Assembly: GCF_013201825.1 (NCBI RefSeq)
Contig: NZ_CP053836.1
Span: forward strand, 1,240,001-1,304,000
Length of the DNA stretch: 64,000 nucleotides
Direction of reading: 5' to 3'
DNA from: Halarcobacter ebronensis
GTDB lineage: Bacteria > Campylobacterota > Campylobacteria > Campylobacterales > Arcobacteraceae
The notes under the pieces were generated by a model. That model ran no database searches. It was not told the DNA's origin and saw nothing but the letters and a program-made list of their open reading frames with translations. Every line of letters starts with the position of its first letter. Positions within the stretch are counted from its first letter, which is position 1. Below are positions 15,263-23,919 of this stretch, in pieces. The position numbers were made by a program, and so were the translations under genes.

Positions 15263-15877
15263 TTATATCTTCCAATGATCTATTTTTGTCTTATCAAGAG
15301 ATTTTTTTATTTCAAAACAAAGTTGGGGGAAAAAGAGTAAAAAATCCTCTTCTATCCCTTCTATATTTTTTTCTACTATATTTAGGTACCTACTGCAGTT
15401 ATCTCTGCTTTTAAGCCTTGAAGAGAGTTTATAATCAACTCTATTAAAAGCAATTTGTAACTCTTCTAAACTATTGTATTGATGCAGTATTTCATGCTCA
15501 ATCAATCTTTTTAGATAAAAACTTGCCTCCTGTGGAATATTTTTTAGCTCTTTTTTTGCGTTATAGTGAAAAGTATCCAAAAACTCTTTTTGGGGAATAT
15601 TGCAAAATTTATTCCAATTTTTAGTTAGTAAATAGTCATATGTTAAATCCATTACTACAGCTTTAAGTAGACCTTTCTCTCCCAATCTGTTTTTACTTTT
15701 TTTAAATTTTTCATGGGAATCTGTATAGGCATCAATTTTTTTATGGGTTGACATACCTTTTTTTATATTTTCATTTGCTTTTTCCCAAATTCGTCCTTTA
15801 AGTGGATCTGCTAGGTAGTTTGCAATTTGAAAGTTTATATTGTATTCAGATAAGAAAATGTGAGCTATCCAATTCAT
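15263..15877 (-). CDS. ACP phosphodiesterase-like protein (AcpH/DUF479)
   Basis: 204 residues. The N-terminal MNWIAHIFLS, NYLADPLKGR, THKKIDAYTDSHEKFKKSKNRL and MDLTYDYLLTKNW blocks match the conserved His/Asp-rich core of AcpH, which removes the 4'-phosphopantetheine arm from acyl carrier protein. The protein belongs to the HD-like helical phosphodiesterases; the His/Asp residues visible here fit a metal site. It converges on the GNAT gene and is separated from the upstream membrane-protein gene by a perfect 15-bp hairpin. Confidence 0.78.
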   Translation of the reverse strand: MNWIAHIFLSEYNINFQIANYLADPLKGRIWEKANENIKKGMSTHKKIDAYTDSHEKFKKSKNRLGEKGLLKAVVMDLTYDYLLTKNWNKFCNIPQKEFLDTFHYNAKKELKNIPQEASFYLKRLIEHEILHQYNSLEELQIAFNRVDYKLSSRLKSRDNCSRYLNIVEKNIEGIEEDFLLFFPQLCFEIKKSLDKTKIDHWKI

Positions 15878-15889
15878 GGATAGTAGAGT

Positions 15890-15925
15890 ACAAAAGTTTA
15901 CTTTAAAAACAAAGTAAACTTTTGT
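15890..15925 (-). terminator. Perfect hairpin between membrane-protein gene and acpH-like gene
   Basis: 15-bp perfect stem (15890-15904 with 15911-15925), 6-nt loop. It lies 6 bp beyond the stop of the upstream minus-strand gene and just before the AcpH start. No long T run follows on the minus strand, so it could attenuate rather than fully terminate. Confidence 0.55.
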
Positions 15926-15930
15926 AAAAT

Positions 15931-16182
15931 TTATCCTCTTGGTTTTTTTGCTGCAACTTCAATATGCCATACAAAGAAGGCAAAAGCTACTCCGCAAATC
16001 AAAAACAGCAAGGATTGCTTTAGTGTACTAAGATACCAAAATGGTTCATCAAAGATACTTGAAAGCATATAAATTGGTAATAGTATTACATCCCCTACCA
16101 TTGTAGAAATGCTAGAGTGTAAAACTATACCAATCAACGGTACTATAATCCCCATCATAAAACCGTAAATTAACATAGCCAT
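15931..16182 (-). CDS. Small two-helix membrane protein
   Basis: 83 residues with two or three hydrophobic segments (MLIYGFMMGIIVPLIGIVL, VGDVILLPIYML, LLFLICGVAFAFFVWHI) and a basic tail (AAKKPRG). No family recognised. It lies upstream of the AcpH-like gene on the same strand and downstream of the YeeE/YedE gene by 132 bp. Confidence 0.55.
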   Translation of the reverse strand: MAMLIYGFMMGIIVPLIGIVLHSSISTMVGDVILLPIYMLSSIFDEPFWYLSTLKQSLLFLICGVAFAFFVWHIEVAAKKPRG

Positions 16183-16314
16183 AAGTAATCCTTATATTGT
16201 AAGTTTAGCAAAAACTTATAACTATGATAACAAATTTTTTAGATTATTAAAAGAATCTTTACTCTTTCATACATAATTTATACATAATTTTACATAAAGT
16301 AACAGATTATAAAA

Positions 16315-17394
16315 CTAGATTTGATAATCAGGAGCATTATCTTTCCACTCAAAAATAAAACACATTGGGAGTTTACTTTTCTTGTCTAAAATAAGAGCTG
16401 TAATTGTTCCAGAGATAAAAATAGAGATAATTGCAACTAAAGATGAAAGAGCAAGAGTTGACATACCAGTTAATCCTTGTCCAACTGTACATCCAATAGC
16501 AAGTATTCCCCCTGTACCCATCAAACTTCCACCAATAATGTTATATTTTAATTTGTGTTGTCCTTTTGAGGCTGTACATCCAAAACTATATCTTCTATTA
16601 AATCTTGACATAATAAAAGCTCCGGCTAATACACCAAAAACTAAACTAATTGGAAAGTTCAACTCTGAAATTTGATAATATGTAAAAAACTCCATTGTTT
16701 TTGCTGCTGGATAAACAAAAGTTACACCATTTAACTCAATTACTCTCTCCATACTCTCTTGTCCAATTACTCCTGTTACATACCAAGAAACAGCAATAAG
16801 AAGTCCAATTAGAACTCCATCCCATAAGGTTGGTAATCTTTTTATCTTTTTTACTAAAAAGTATAATAAAACAAGAAGAGCTGCACTTAAAACATAGATG
16901 TTCATAGTTACATTACCAATATATGATGACCACTGTATTAAAGTTGGGTTATTTATAATTGGATTAAATAGTTCTGCCAATAAACCTTTTGCAGTTGCAT
17001 ATCCAAAAATTGCAATAAAAACCAATACTATAAGAGAGTTTATATCCCCTTGAGCAAATTTAATTAAGTGTCTATTGCTACAACCATCAGAAAGCATCAT
17101 TCCAATACCAAATAGAACTCCCCCAAGAATTATTGCAAAATAATTAATATTCTCTTTATAATAGTTTGATTGTGTTAAATCAAGCTCATAAACCAAAGCA
17201 ACAATATATGTTGAAATTATTGCAATAAGCATTGCCATAATAACAGATGAGCCCCTCATTGTAGATTTTGTCAAAATAAAATCTTTAATAGAACCACTGA
17301 AACAAAATTGTTGTTTTTGAGCAATAGCACCAAAAGCCAAACCTATTAGAAACCCAAGAATATTTATAATCTCATATATTTCAAATTCATGCAT
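16315..17394 (-). CDS. YeeE/YedE-family (TsuA-like) thiosulfate/sulfur transporter
   Basis: 359 residues, about nine or ten TM helices. The conserved cysteine motifs of TsuA-type channels are visible: KQQFCFSGS, LSDGCSNRH, SFGCTASKGQ and AIGCTVGQGLTG. In characterised family members such cysteines relay thiosulfate across the inner membrane by transient S-S/S-H contacts. The two-half pseudo-repeat is apparent from the paired Gly-Cys motifs. No TusA-like partner gene is adjacent. The substrate, thiosulfate or another sulfur compound, is inferred from the family. Confidence 0.85.
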   Translation of the reverse strand: MHEFEIYEIINILGFLIGLAFGAIAQKQQFCFSGSIKDFILTKSTMRGSSVIMAMLIAIISTYIVALVYELDLTQSNYYKENINYFAIILGGVLFGIGMMLSDGCSNRHLIKFAQGDINSLIVLVFIAIFGYATAKGLLAELFNPIINNPTLIQWSSYIGNVTMNIYVLSAALLVLLYFLVKKIKRLPTLWDGVLIGLLIAVSWYVTGVIGQESMERVIELNGVTFVYPAAKTMEFFTYYQISELNFPISLVFGVLAGAFIMSRFNRRYSFGCTASKGQHKLKYNIIGGSLMGTGGILAIGCTVGQGLTGMSTLALSSLVAIISIFISGTITALILDKKSKLPMCFIFEWKDNAPDYQI

Positions 17395-17527
17395 ACTAAA
17401 CCTTACTAAATTGATATAGTTTTAATTTTAAAATATTATAATATAAATAATAAAAGTATTATAGGTGCTTTTTGTTAGAGTTTTTATTTAAGCTAAAATA
17501 TATATGATTAAAACAGTCAACTATAAT

Positions 17528-17788
17528 TTAGACCTCTTGGTTTTCAATTTTCATATCTTCAAGTCCTTCTAAAATATCAAGGGCTTGTTCTTGTGTTAAA
17601 GAGTTGTTTTTTATATCAACTAATACTTCATCAAAGTAGAGTTTTACCTGCAACATATATTCCAACTCCTCTTTTAATGCTTTGTCTTTTTTCTTTTTAA
17701 GTTCTTCTTCAATCTCTTTTATATTTTCATTTACTTCTACTAACACATCTTTTTTTAATAATTCATCAAGTTGTTTAATATAATCCAT
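17528..17788 (-). CDS. Small helical hypothetical protein
   Basis: 86 residues, strongly charged and predicted all-helical, with a coiled-coil core (NENIKEIEEELKKKKDKALK). No signal peptide or TM. It divergently neighbours the adenosine deaminase gene. Family not recognised. Confidence 0.55.
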   Translation of the reverse strand: MDYIKQLDELLKKDVLVEVNENIKEIEEELKKKKDKALKEELEYMLQVKLYFDEVLVDIKNNSLTQEQALDILEGLEDMKIENQEV

Positions 17789-17945
17789 TATATGCCTTTT
17801 GTAATATTTTATATAATTGTATCAAAATATAAATTTTGTAAACTATAATTAAGTCAAGCTAAATTATATATTAAAATAATAGTACTGATTATTCTTTTTC
17901 TTTATTTTAAAAAATTGTATAATAAAAAAAAGGTAGGGTAGAGTT

Positions 17946-18953
17946 ATGATTGAATTAATTAAAAGTTTACCAAAAGCAGAGTTACACCTGCATATTGAAG
18001 GTACTTTAGAACCAAAATTGATGTTGGAACTTGCCCAACGAAATAGTGTGGAAATTCCATATACAAATATTGAAGATATACAAAAAGCTTATGAGTTTAC
18101 AAATCTTCAAAGTTTTTTAGATATTTATTATGCAGGAGCTAGTGTACTTCTAAAAGAGGAGGATTTCTATTCTCTAACTTGGGAGTATATTTTAAAGTGT
18201 GTAGATAACAATATAATCCATACTGAAATCTTCTTTGACCCTCAAACTCATACCAAAAGAGGAGTCTCATTTTATACAGCTTTAACAGGAATAAAAGAGG
18301 CTTTAAATGATGCAAAAAAAGAGTTTGGTATCACTTCAAATATAATTGTATGTTTCTTAAGACACCTTGACCAAGAGGAGTGTTTTAAGACTTTAGATGA
18401 AGCTATTGAATATAAGCGCGATATTATAGGTGTTGGACTTGACTCTTCAGAGCTTGGAAATCCACCATCAAAATTTAAAGAGCTTTTTAACAAAGCAAGA
18501 AAAGAGGGTTTCAAAATAGTTGCCCATGCAGGAGAAGAGGCAGATGTCTCATATATTCAAGAGGCTCTTGATATTTTAAAAGTTCAAAGAGTGGATCATG
18601 GAGTACAAGCAATGCACTCTAAAGCTTTGATGCAAAGATTAAAAGAGGAACAAATTCCTCTAACTGTTTGCCCAAACTCAAATATTGAGTTAAAAGTTTT
18701 TGAAAACTATAAAAAACACAATATAAAAGAGCTTTTGGATTTTGGTCTAAATGTTACAGTAAACTCTGATGATCCTGCTTATTTCAAAGGTTATTTAAAT
18801 CAAAACTATATAAATATCTATGAAAATTTAAAACTCTCAAAAGAAGATATTGTAAAACTTGTAAAAAATTCATTTAATTCAGCCTTTATTGATAAAGCTC
18901 TAAAAAAAGAGTATTTATATAGAGTTGATGAAGTTCTAAAATCATTTGAATAA
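17946..18953 (+). CDS. add: Adenosine deaminase
   Basis: 335 residues. All active-site motifs are present: ELHLHIEG (metal His-x-His), FKIVAHAGEEA (metal His and proton-shuttling Glu), RVDHGVQA (catalytic His), and VTVNSDDPAYF (metal Asp pair). The enzyme hydrolyses adenosine to inosine, or adenine to hypoxanthine in the adenine deaminase subgroup, in purine salvage. Members of the prokaryotic clade with the SDDP motif may prefer adenine, so adenine deaminase is the main alternative. It is monocistronic with GTAGGGTAGAG before the ATG. Confidence 0.88.
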   Translation: MIELIKSLPKAELHLHIEGTLEPKLMLELAQRNSVEIPYTNIEDIQKAYEFTNLQSFLDIYYAGASVLLKEEDFYSLTWEYILKCVDNNIIHTEIFFDPQTHTKRGVSFYTALTGIKEALNDAKKEFGITSNIIVCFLRHLDQEECFKTLDEAIEYKRDIIGVGLDSSELGNPPSKFKELFNKARKEGFKIVAHAGEEADVSYIQEALDILKVQRVDHGVQAMHSKALMQRLKEEQIPLTVCPNSNIELKVFENYKKHNIKELLDFGLNVTVNSDDPAYFKGYLNQNYINIYENLKLSKEDIVKLVKNSFNSAFIDKALKKEYLYRVDEVLKSFE

Positions 18954-19022
18954 ATTCAAATAATATTAGTTTATGTATATTTTGATAAGATTATAGTAGT
19001 CGAGTTGTTAAAAGGATTGAAC

Positions 19023-19469
19023 ATGCATGATATATCAAACTATATAAAAATAGATGAGTTTATTTCTACTTCTGGGCAACCCACAATAAAACAGTTTGAA
19101 AAGATAAAAGATGAAGGCTTTGAAGTGATTATAAATCTAGCTTTATCCTCTTCTTCAAATGCTTTAGAAAACGAAGATAAAATAGTAACTAATCTAGGAC
19201 TTAGTTATATTCATATTCCAGTAGATTTTGAAGAGCCAAAAATTAGTGATGCTGCTCTTTTCCTCTCAATAATGCTTTGTTTAAGAGGTAAAAAAATATT
19301 GGTACATTGTGCAAAAAATTATAGGGTTACAGCTTTTATTTATTTGTACCATAAACATATACTAAATACTCCCTTTGAAAATATTGATTTATCAGTATTT
19401 GATGAGTGGACTCCAAGCCAGCAATGGCAGGACTTAATGAAAAGTTCATACGAAGAATTATCCTTATAA
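19023..19469 (+). CDS. BLH/DUF442-type protein-tyrosine-phosphatase-like protein
   Basis: 148 residues from the ATG at 19023, chosen because AAAAGGA lies 5 bp upstream; an upstream TTG at 19005 has no ribosome binding site. The domain shows ISTSGQPTIKQFEKIKDEGFEVIINLAL at the N-terminus and LVHCAKNYRVTAFIYLY as the P-loop-like segment. That gives a C-x4-R spacing, as in beta-lactamase-hydrolase-like proteins, instead of the classic C-x5-R. Enzymatic phosphatase activity is therefore uncertain. It is monocistronic. Confidence 0.7.
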   Translation: MHDISNYIKIDEFISTSGQPTIKQFEKIKDEGFEVIINLALSSSSNALENEDKIVTNLGLSYIHIPVDFEEPKISDAALFLSIMLCLRGKKILVHCAKNYRVTAFIYLYHKHILNTPFENIDLSVFDEWTPSQQWQDLMKSSYEELSL

Positions 19470-19535
19470 AAAATCTCTACAAATTTAGTAACTTTTTGAT
19501 AAAATATCCAACTTTAAAATATAAAAAGGATAATT

Positions 19536-20795
19536 ATGCAACCAAATACTTTAGCAATTCATGCAGGATATGAAAAAGATGAACAACTGACGATGTCTGT
19601 ACCTTTATATCAAACAACTGCATTTGAATTTAAAAGTACAGAGCATGGAGCTAATCTATTTGCACTAAAAGAGTTAGGAAATATATATACAAGATTATCA
19701 AATCCAACAACTGATGTTTTCGAAAGAAGATTTGCAGAAGTTGAAGGGGGAGCTGCAGCACTTGCAACTGCTTCAGGGATGGCAGCAATTTTTTATGCAA
19801 TAGCAAACTGTACTAAAGTAGGGGATAACATAGTTGCTACTGATAAACTTTATGGGGGAACATACAATCAGTTTGTTCATACCTTAAAAAGATTTGGAGT
19901 TGAAGTTAGATTTTTTGATACTTTCAATGTACAAGAGGCTGAAAAATTAATAGATGAAAATACAAAAGCAATTTTCTTTGAATCTATCTCTAATCCATCT
20001 ATAGATATACCAGATATTGAAACTATAGTAAATATTGCAAAAAAACATAATGTTTTATCAATAGTTGATAATACAGTTGCAACACCATATTTGTTTAGAC
20101 CTTTTGAGTGGGGAATTGATATCTCTGTTCACTCAACTTCAAAATATGTAACAGGACAAGGTCTTGCAATGGGTGGAATTATTGTTGAGAGAAAAGGTTT
20201 AAATGAGTTCTTAAAAGGAAATGATAGATATTCACACTTCAATGAACCTGACATGTCATATCATGGACTTGTTTATACAGATTTAGAGTTTCCTGCTTTT
20301 TGTTTAAGAGCAAGATTAGGACTAATGAGAGACTTAGGTTCTGTTCCAGCACCTTTTAACTCTTGGCTAATGATTCAAGGTTTGGAGACTTTAAAAGTAA
20401 GAATCAAAGAGCATTGTGAAAATACAATGAAAATTGCAAAATTCTTAAAAGCTCACCCAAAAGTAAAAGTGGTAAAATATCCACTTCTTGAAGGTGATAA
20501 TAACTATGCAAACGCAGTAAAATATCTAAAAGGTGGAGCAAGTGGACTTCTATCTTTTGATGTTGGTTCTTTTGATATTGCAAAGAGTGCAATAGATAGA
20601 CTAAAAATATTCTCACTTGTAACAAATATAGGTGATACAAAATCTATTGTAACTCATAGTGCATCAACAACACACCAACAACTAAGCGATGAGGATTTAT
20701 TAGCTTGTGGGGTGACTCCTGGGCTTATTAGATTATCTGTTGGTATTGAAGATGTTGATGATTTGATAAATGATTTGGATAATGCACTAAAATAG
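19536..20795 (+). CDS. metY: O-acetylhomoserine sulfhydrylase
   Basis: 419 residues, the normal length. Cys/Met-metabolism PLP enzyme motifs are evident: AGYEKDEQLTMSVPLYQTTA, YTRLSNPTTDVFERR, the cofactor-holding ATASGMAAIF and YGGTYNQF, and SVHSTSKYVTGQG with the PLP-binding Lys near residue 203. The C-terminal TKSIVTHSASTTHQQL is typical of MetY. It converts O-acetylhomoserine and sulfide to homocysteine in the cytoplasm. The next gene, metX, starts 4 bp after its stop and makes its substrate. Confidence 0.93.
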   Translation: MQPNTLAIHAGYEKDEQLTMSVPLYQTTAFEFKSTEHGANLFALKELGNIYTRLSNPTTDVFERRFAEVEGGAAALATASGMAAIFYAIANCTKVGDNIVATDKLYGGTYNQFVHTLKRFGVEVRFFDTFNVQEAEKLIDENTKAIFFESISNPSIDIPDIETIVNIAKKHNVLSIVDNTVATPYLFRPFEWGIDISVHSTSKYVTGQGLAMGGIIVERKGLNEFLKGNDRYSHFNEPDMSYHGLVYTDLEFPAFCLRARLGLMRDLGSVPAPFNSWLMIQGLETLKVRIKEHCENTMKIAKFLKAHPKVKVVKYPLLEGDNNYANAVKYLKGGASGLLSFDVGSFDIAKSAIDRLKIFSLVTNIGDTKSIVTHSASTTHQQLSDEDLLACGVTPGLIRLSVGIEDVDDLINDLDNALK

Positions 20796-20799
20796 ACAG

Positions 20800-21906
20800 A
20801 TGGAAATAAAAAAAGATAAGATAAAATTTAATGAACCACTCTATTTAGAGAGTGGTAGAATTTTAGAAGAGTTTGAAATTGTATATGAGACTTATGGAAA
20901 ATTAAATGAAGATAAGTCAAATGTAATAGTGATTTGCCATGCCCTAGCAGGTAGCCACCATGCTGCTGGAAGATATGCCGATGAAGCAAAACCAGGCTGG
21001 TGGGATAAATTTATTGGTGATGGCAAAGCAGTAGATACTACTAAGTATTTTGTAATTTGTTCAAACAATCTTGGAAGTAACTTTGGTTCAACAAATGCAT
21101 TAAGCATTGACCCAACAACAAAAAAAGAGTATAGACTTAAGTTTCCTGTTCTTACAATCTCTGATATTGTAAAAGCACAAATGAAACTTTATAAAAAACT
21201 TGGAATTGAAAAAGCCAAAGCTGTAATTGGTGGAAGTATGGGTGGAATGCAAGCTCTTTGTTATTCAATAGAACATCCAGATTTTGCAGAACATGTATTT
21301 GCTTTAGCAACAACAGCTTATACAAGACCTTGGGCAATATCAATAAATAAACTTGCAATAGAGTCTATTAGACATGATCCTGCTTTTAAAGATGGGTTAT
21401 ATAAAAAAGATGATTTACTTGCAAATGGTTTGCCTGGGCTTGCAATTGGAAGAATGGCAGGACTTATTGCCTATTTAAGCCCAAATCTTTTTAATAAAAA
21501 GTTTGGAAGAGATTATTCAAGAACAGATGGGCTTTATGAGCTTTTTGGAAGATTTGAAGTTGAAAGATATTTAGAATACAATGCTTACAACTTCCCAAAA
21601 GTTTTTGACCCACTTTCATATTTGTATATCTGCAAAACAATGAATATCTTTGATGCGGGAAGAAATGAAGATACATTAGAACACTCTTTTTCAAAGGTAA
21701 AGTGTAAACTTCATTTAATCTCTTTTTCAGATGATATGCTTTTTTTCCCAGAAGAGATGGAAGAGATAAGAGATATAATGATTAAACTAGGCAAAAGTGA
21801 ACAAGTTACATACAAAATGGTTCAAAGTCAATCTGGACATGATTCCTTTTTGGTTGAGGTTGAAAAATTTGATAAATATATAGTTGAACTATTGGAGAGC
21901 AAATGA
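20800..21906 (+). CDS. metX: Homoserine O-acetyltransferase
   Basis: 368 residues. The alpha/beta hydrolase fold with nucleophile elbow GGSMGGMQAL (Ser near residue 146), the Asp in ISFSDDMLFFP and the His in SQSGHDSFLVE give the MetX catalytic triad. CHALAGSHHAAG is the characteristic oxyanion loop. It acetylates homoserine with acetyl-CoA in the direct-sulfhydrylation route to methionine, feeding MetY encoded immediately upstream. The stop overlaps the xseB start by 4 bp. An acetyl versus succinyl preference cannot be read with certainty. Confidence 0.93.
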   Translation: MEIKKDKIKFNEPLYLESGRILEEFEIVYETYGKLNEDKSNVIVICHALAGSHHAAGRYADEAKPGWWDKFIGDGKAVDTTKYFVICSNNLGSNFGSTNALSIDPTTKKEYRLKFPVLTISDIVKAQMKLYKKLGIEKAKAVIGGSMGGMQALCYSIEHPDFAEHVFALATTAYTRPWAISINKLAIESIRHDPAFKDGLYKKDDLLANGLPGLAIGRMAGLIAYLSPNLFNKKFGRDYSRTDGLYELFGRFEVERYLEYNAYNFPKVFDPLSYLYICKTMNIFDAGRNEDTLEHSFSKVKCKLHLISFSDDMLFFPEEMEEIRDIMIKLGKSEQVTYKMVQSQSGHDSFLVEVEKFDKYIVELLESK

Positions 21907-22127
21907 GTAAAGAGACAAAAAAAGAGATAGAAAACCTAAGTTTTGAAAAAAAGATAGAGAAAGCAAAAGAGCTTTTGGAAAAACTATCAGATTCAAAAAT
22001 AACACTTAGTGATTCCCTTGAAGTTTACAAAGAGGGAATAAAAGAGCTTGAAGAGGCACAAAAACTTTTAGATGAAGCAAAACTTATCTTTACAAAAGAG
22101 GATAAAAACTTAGCTGAACCTTTTTAA
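21903..22127 (+). CDS. xseB: Exodeoxyribonuclease VII small subunit
   Basis: 74 residues. LSFEKKIEKAKELLEKLSDSKITLSDSLEVYKEGIKELEEAQKLLDEAK matches the XseB helical hairpin and its conserved L-x-x-S-x-x-x-Y-x-x-G pattern. It pairs with XseA (not in the window) to degrade single-stranded DNA. The ATG overlaps the metX stop (ATGA), so it is translationally coupled. Confidence 0.9.
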   Translation: MSKETKKEIENLSFEKKIEKAKELLEKLSDSKITLSDSLEVYKEGIKELEEAQKLLDEAKLIFTKEDKNLAEPF

Positions 22128-22205
22128 AAAATATTGCATAATGTTATATTTTTAAACCCACATTTTAAAACTTGATAAACTTTTCTCAAATATTGGGAGA
22201 AGTTT

Positions 22206-22868
22206 ATGAAAACAATCAATCAACTACAATCAATAGACAAACCAAGGGAAAGACTTCTAAAATATGGTCTAAGTGCCCTTAAAAACTATGAGTTAATAGC
22301 TATACTTTTAGGAAGTGGGATAAAGGGAAAAGATATTATAAAACTCTCCCATGAGATAGAAAAATTCCTTGACTTAAACTTTGAGACAATAGATTTAAAC
22401 TCCTTACAAAATATACATGGACTTGGAAGTGTAAAGGCTGGTCAACTATTAAGTGCCATAGAACTAAGCCGAAGATATCTTTTAAAAGAACCACATAAGA
22501 AAATATCTTGTGCAAATGATGTGTATGAACAATTAAAACCATATAAAAACAAAACCCAAGAGTATTTTTTAACTCTATATCTTGATGGAGCAAACAAACT
22601 TATTGAAACAAGAGTTATAACAATAGGTACTTTAAACCAAAGTCTAGTTCATCCAAGGGAAGTATTTTGCCATGCAATAGAAAAAAGATGTGCCAGCATA
22701 ATAGTAGCTCACAACCATCCAAGTGGTATCTTAGAAGCAAGCCTTGAAGATATAGAGATAACAAAAAGACTAAAACACTCTGGGAAAATACTTGGTATAG
22801 AATTACTTGACCATATCATCTTTACAAAAGAAGCCTTTGTAAGCCTAAAAGAAGAGGGTGTTTTATGA
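22206..22868 (+). CDS. radC: RadC-family JAB1/MPN metalloprotein
   Basis: 220 residues. An N-terminal helix-hairpin-helix-like domain (LKYGLSALKNYELIAILLGSGIKG and LNSLQNIHGLGSVKAGQLLSA) precedes the MPN/JAMM domain with the metal motif HNHPSGILEASLED (H-x-H-x7-S-x2-D). The role of RadC is unresolved; it is often near mobile or defence DNA. GGGAG precedes the ATG. The stop overlaps the start of the PemK-like gene by 4 bp, so the two are coupled. Confidence 0.9.
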   Translation: MKTINQLQSIDKPRERLLKYGLSALKNYELIAILLGSGIKGKDIIKLSHEIEKFLDLNFETIDLNSLQNIHGLGSVKAGQLLSAIELSRRYLLKEPHKKISCANDVYEQLKPYKNKTQEYFLTLYLDGANKLIETRVITIGTLNQSLVHPREVFCHAIEKRCASIIVAHNHPSGILEASLEDIEITKRLKHSGKILGIELLDHIIFTKEAFVSLKEEGVL

Positions 22869-23320
22869 AGATGTTTAATAAAAAAATAAAACTCTATGAT
22901 ATAGAGATAGGTTCCTTGGTTTGGGTAGAGTTTGGAGAGACTAAACATATATTTTTAAAACAAATGGAAAGAGAACTAAAAGAGGAGTGTTTCTCTTTAG
23001 ATGATTGCCCTCATGGGTTAAATCTTTTGCATGAATTTTCCTATTTTCATATGGCATTTGTAGTTAGTAATAAAGTAAATGACACGATAGCAGTTGTACC
23101 TATAACTGAGTATAAAGAAAATGATGAAAAGTTCAAAGAGCTTAATATAGTGTTAGAAGTAAATGAATTTGGTTTGCCACTAATTAAAAAAAGTTCTGTA
23201 AAGCTAGACCAATTAAGATTTGTTGATAAATCAAGAATAATAAAAGTTGAAAGAAAATTAGTATCAAGGACACTAAAGAGCTTGTTGAAGAAAAAAATTC
23301 AAAATATCTTTCATATGTGA
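22865..23320 (+). CDS. PemK/MazF-like domain protein
   Basis: 151 residues. IEIGSLVWVEFGE near the start, HMAFVVSN, TIAVVPITEY and VKLDQLRFVDKSRI are the strand pattern of PemK/MazF-like toxins (G-x-x-h-W-V-D, h-R-P-h-h-V-h-S, conserved Gln-Leu-R). A 40-residue insertion with two Cys separates the first strands. No antitoxin gene precedes it; the partner is RadC by coupling (ATGA overlap). It could be a diverged mRNA interferase or an inactive PemK-like protein. I infer the fold, not activity. Confidence 0.6.
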   Translation: MKMFNKKIKLYDIEIGSLVWVEFGETKHIFLKQMERELKEECFSLDDCPHGLNLLHEFSYFHMAFVVSNKVNDTIAVVPITEYKENDEKFKELNIVLEVNEFGLPLIKKSSVKLDQLRFVDKSRIIKVERKLVSRTLKSLLKKKIQNIFHM

Positions 23321-23355
23321 TTGAAATTTTTTATTTTTTTTGATATAATCTTACA

Positions 23356-23430
23356 TTAAGGAATTTGGGCGGTCACATATGTGGCGGGCTCGCCGATGGC
23401 AGGGGTGTTGAAAAGGCACCCTTTTTTTTA
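23356..23430 (+). ncRNA. Candidate small structured RNA, GC-rich
   Basis: A TATAAT box (23344-23349) is followed at promoter distance by an unusually GC-rich stretch. It contains the 10-bp palindrome CACATATGTG (23374-23383), a GGCG/CGCC stem (23383-23386 with 23391-23394), and a terminal GGGTG/CACCC hairpin (23403-23407 with 23417-23421) followed by eight T residues. That is a complete promoter-RNA-terminator unit of about 75 nt. No ORF fits and the next gene is 490 bp away, so it is not an obvious leader. No known family recognised. Confidence 0.5.
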
Positions 23431-23502
23431 TGCCCAGAAATCTCCACACTCACATACTTTACCCTCAATTTAACTCCTCCTTTTATCCAATATAGGGATA
23501 AG

Positions 23503-23525
23503 TTTTTGTAAAATAATATTTTAAA
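23503..23525 (+). repeat. 23-bp direct repeat, left copy
   Basis: Identical at all 23 positions to 23871-23893 (starts TTTTTGTAAAATAATA). The two copies are 368 bp apart and bracket a gene-less segment just before hsdM. Confidence 0.7.
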
Positions 23526-23870
23526 TGTTAATTTTATATTTCTTCACTTTTTGGTGGCAAAAAGTAAAATAAAAAACCACCAACGGCTACGAAGCCAAAG
23601 GTTCCCTTACTTATTATTTTTATCTTTTCTGCTTGGTAAAACTCATTTATTAAAACTTGCATTTTGTCCATTCTGGAATTTAGTCGTTTCACTCCAGCAT
23701 GCAACTTTTAAATACTCAAACAGTTACCAATCTTGTTTAGAAAAGAGAAAAATAAACGCTCGGCTTCTGTAGAGGTTGGATTGGGATAAGGTTGTTTTCT
23801 TTTTTGATTTTTTGTAAATATTTTAACTCTTATTAAATTATTGTATGTCTTAACCGTTTTCATTACTATT
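23526..23870. other. Gene-less 345-bp segment between direct repeats
   Basis: No gene with a ribosome binding site is visible; short frames on both strands show no conserved pattern. An inverted TTGGTGG (23560s) / CCACCAA (23570s) pair gives a small hairpin, and the flanking text has the look of a dispersed intergenic repeat found around insertion scars. The 23-bp direct repeats on both sides would fit an insertion or a duplication that brought in the restriction island. Confidence 0.35.
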
Positions 23871-23893
23871 TTTTTGTAAAATAATATTTTAAA
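23871..23893 (+). repeat. 23-bp direct repeat, right copy
   Basis: Right-hand copy, ending 26 bp before the hsdM start codon. See 23503-23525. Confidence 0.7.
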
Positions 23894-23919
23894 ATACAAA
23901 CAATTATACAAGGTCAAAT

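Noticed and set aside
19470-19535. SAM or other riboswitch in front of metY
   Set aside because: Only 66 bp of AT-rich leader with no conserved aptamer core or terminator.
23551-23772. 73-codon plus-strand frame and 69-codon minus-strand frame in the gene-less stretch before hsdM
   Set aside because: No ribosome binding site, no family pattern and extreme composition. Treated as intergenic repeat-like sequence.
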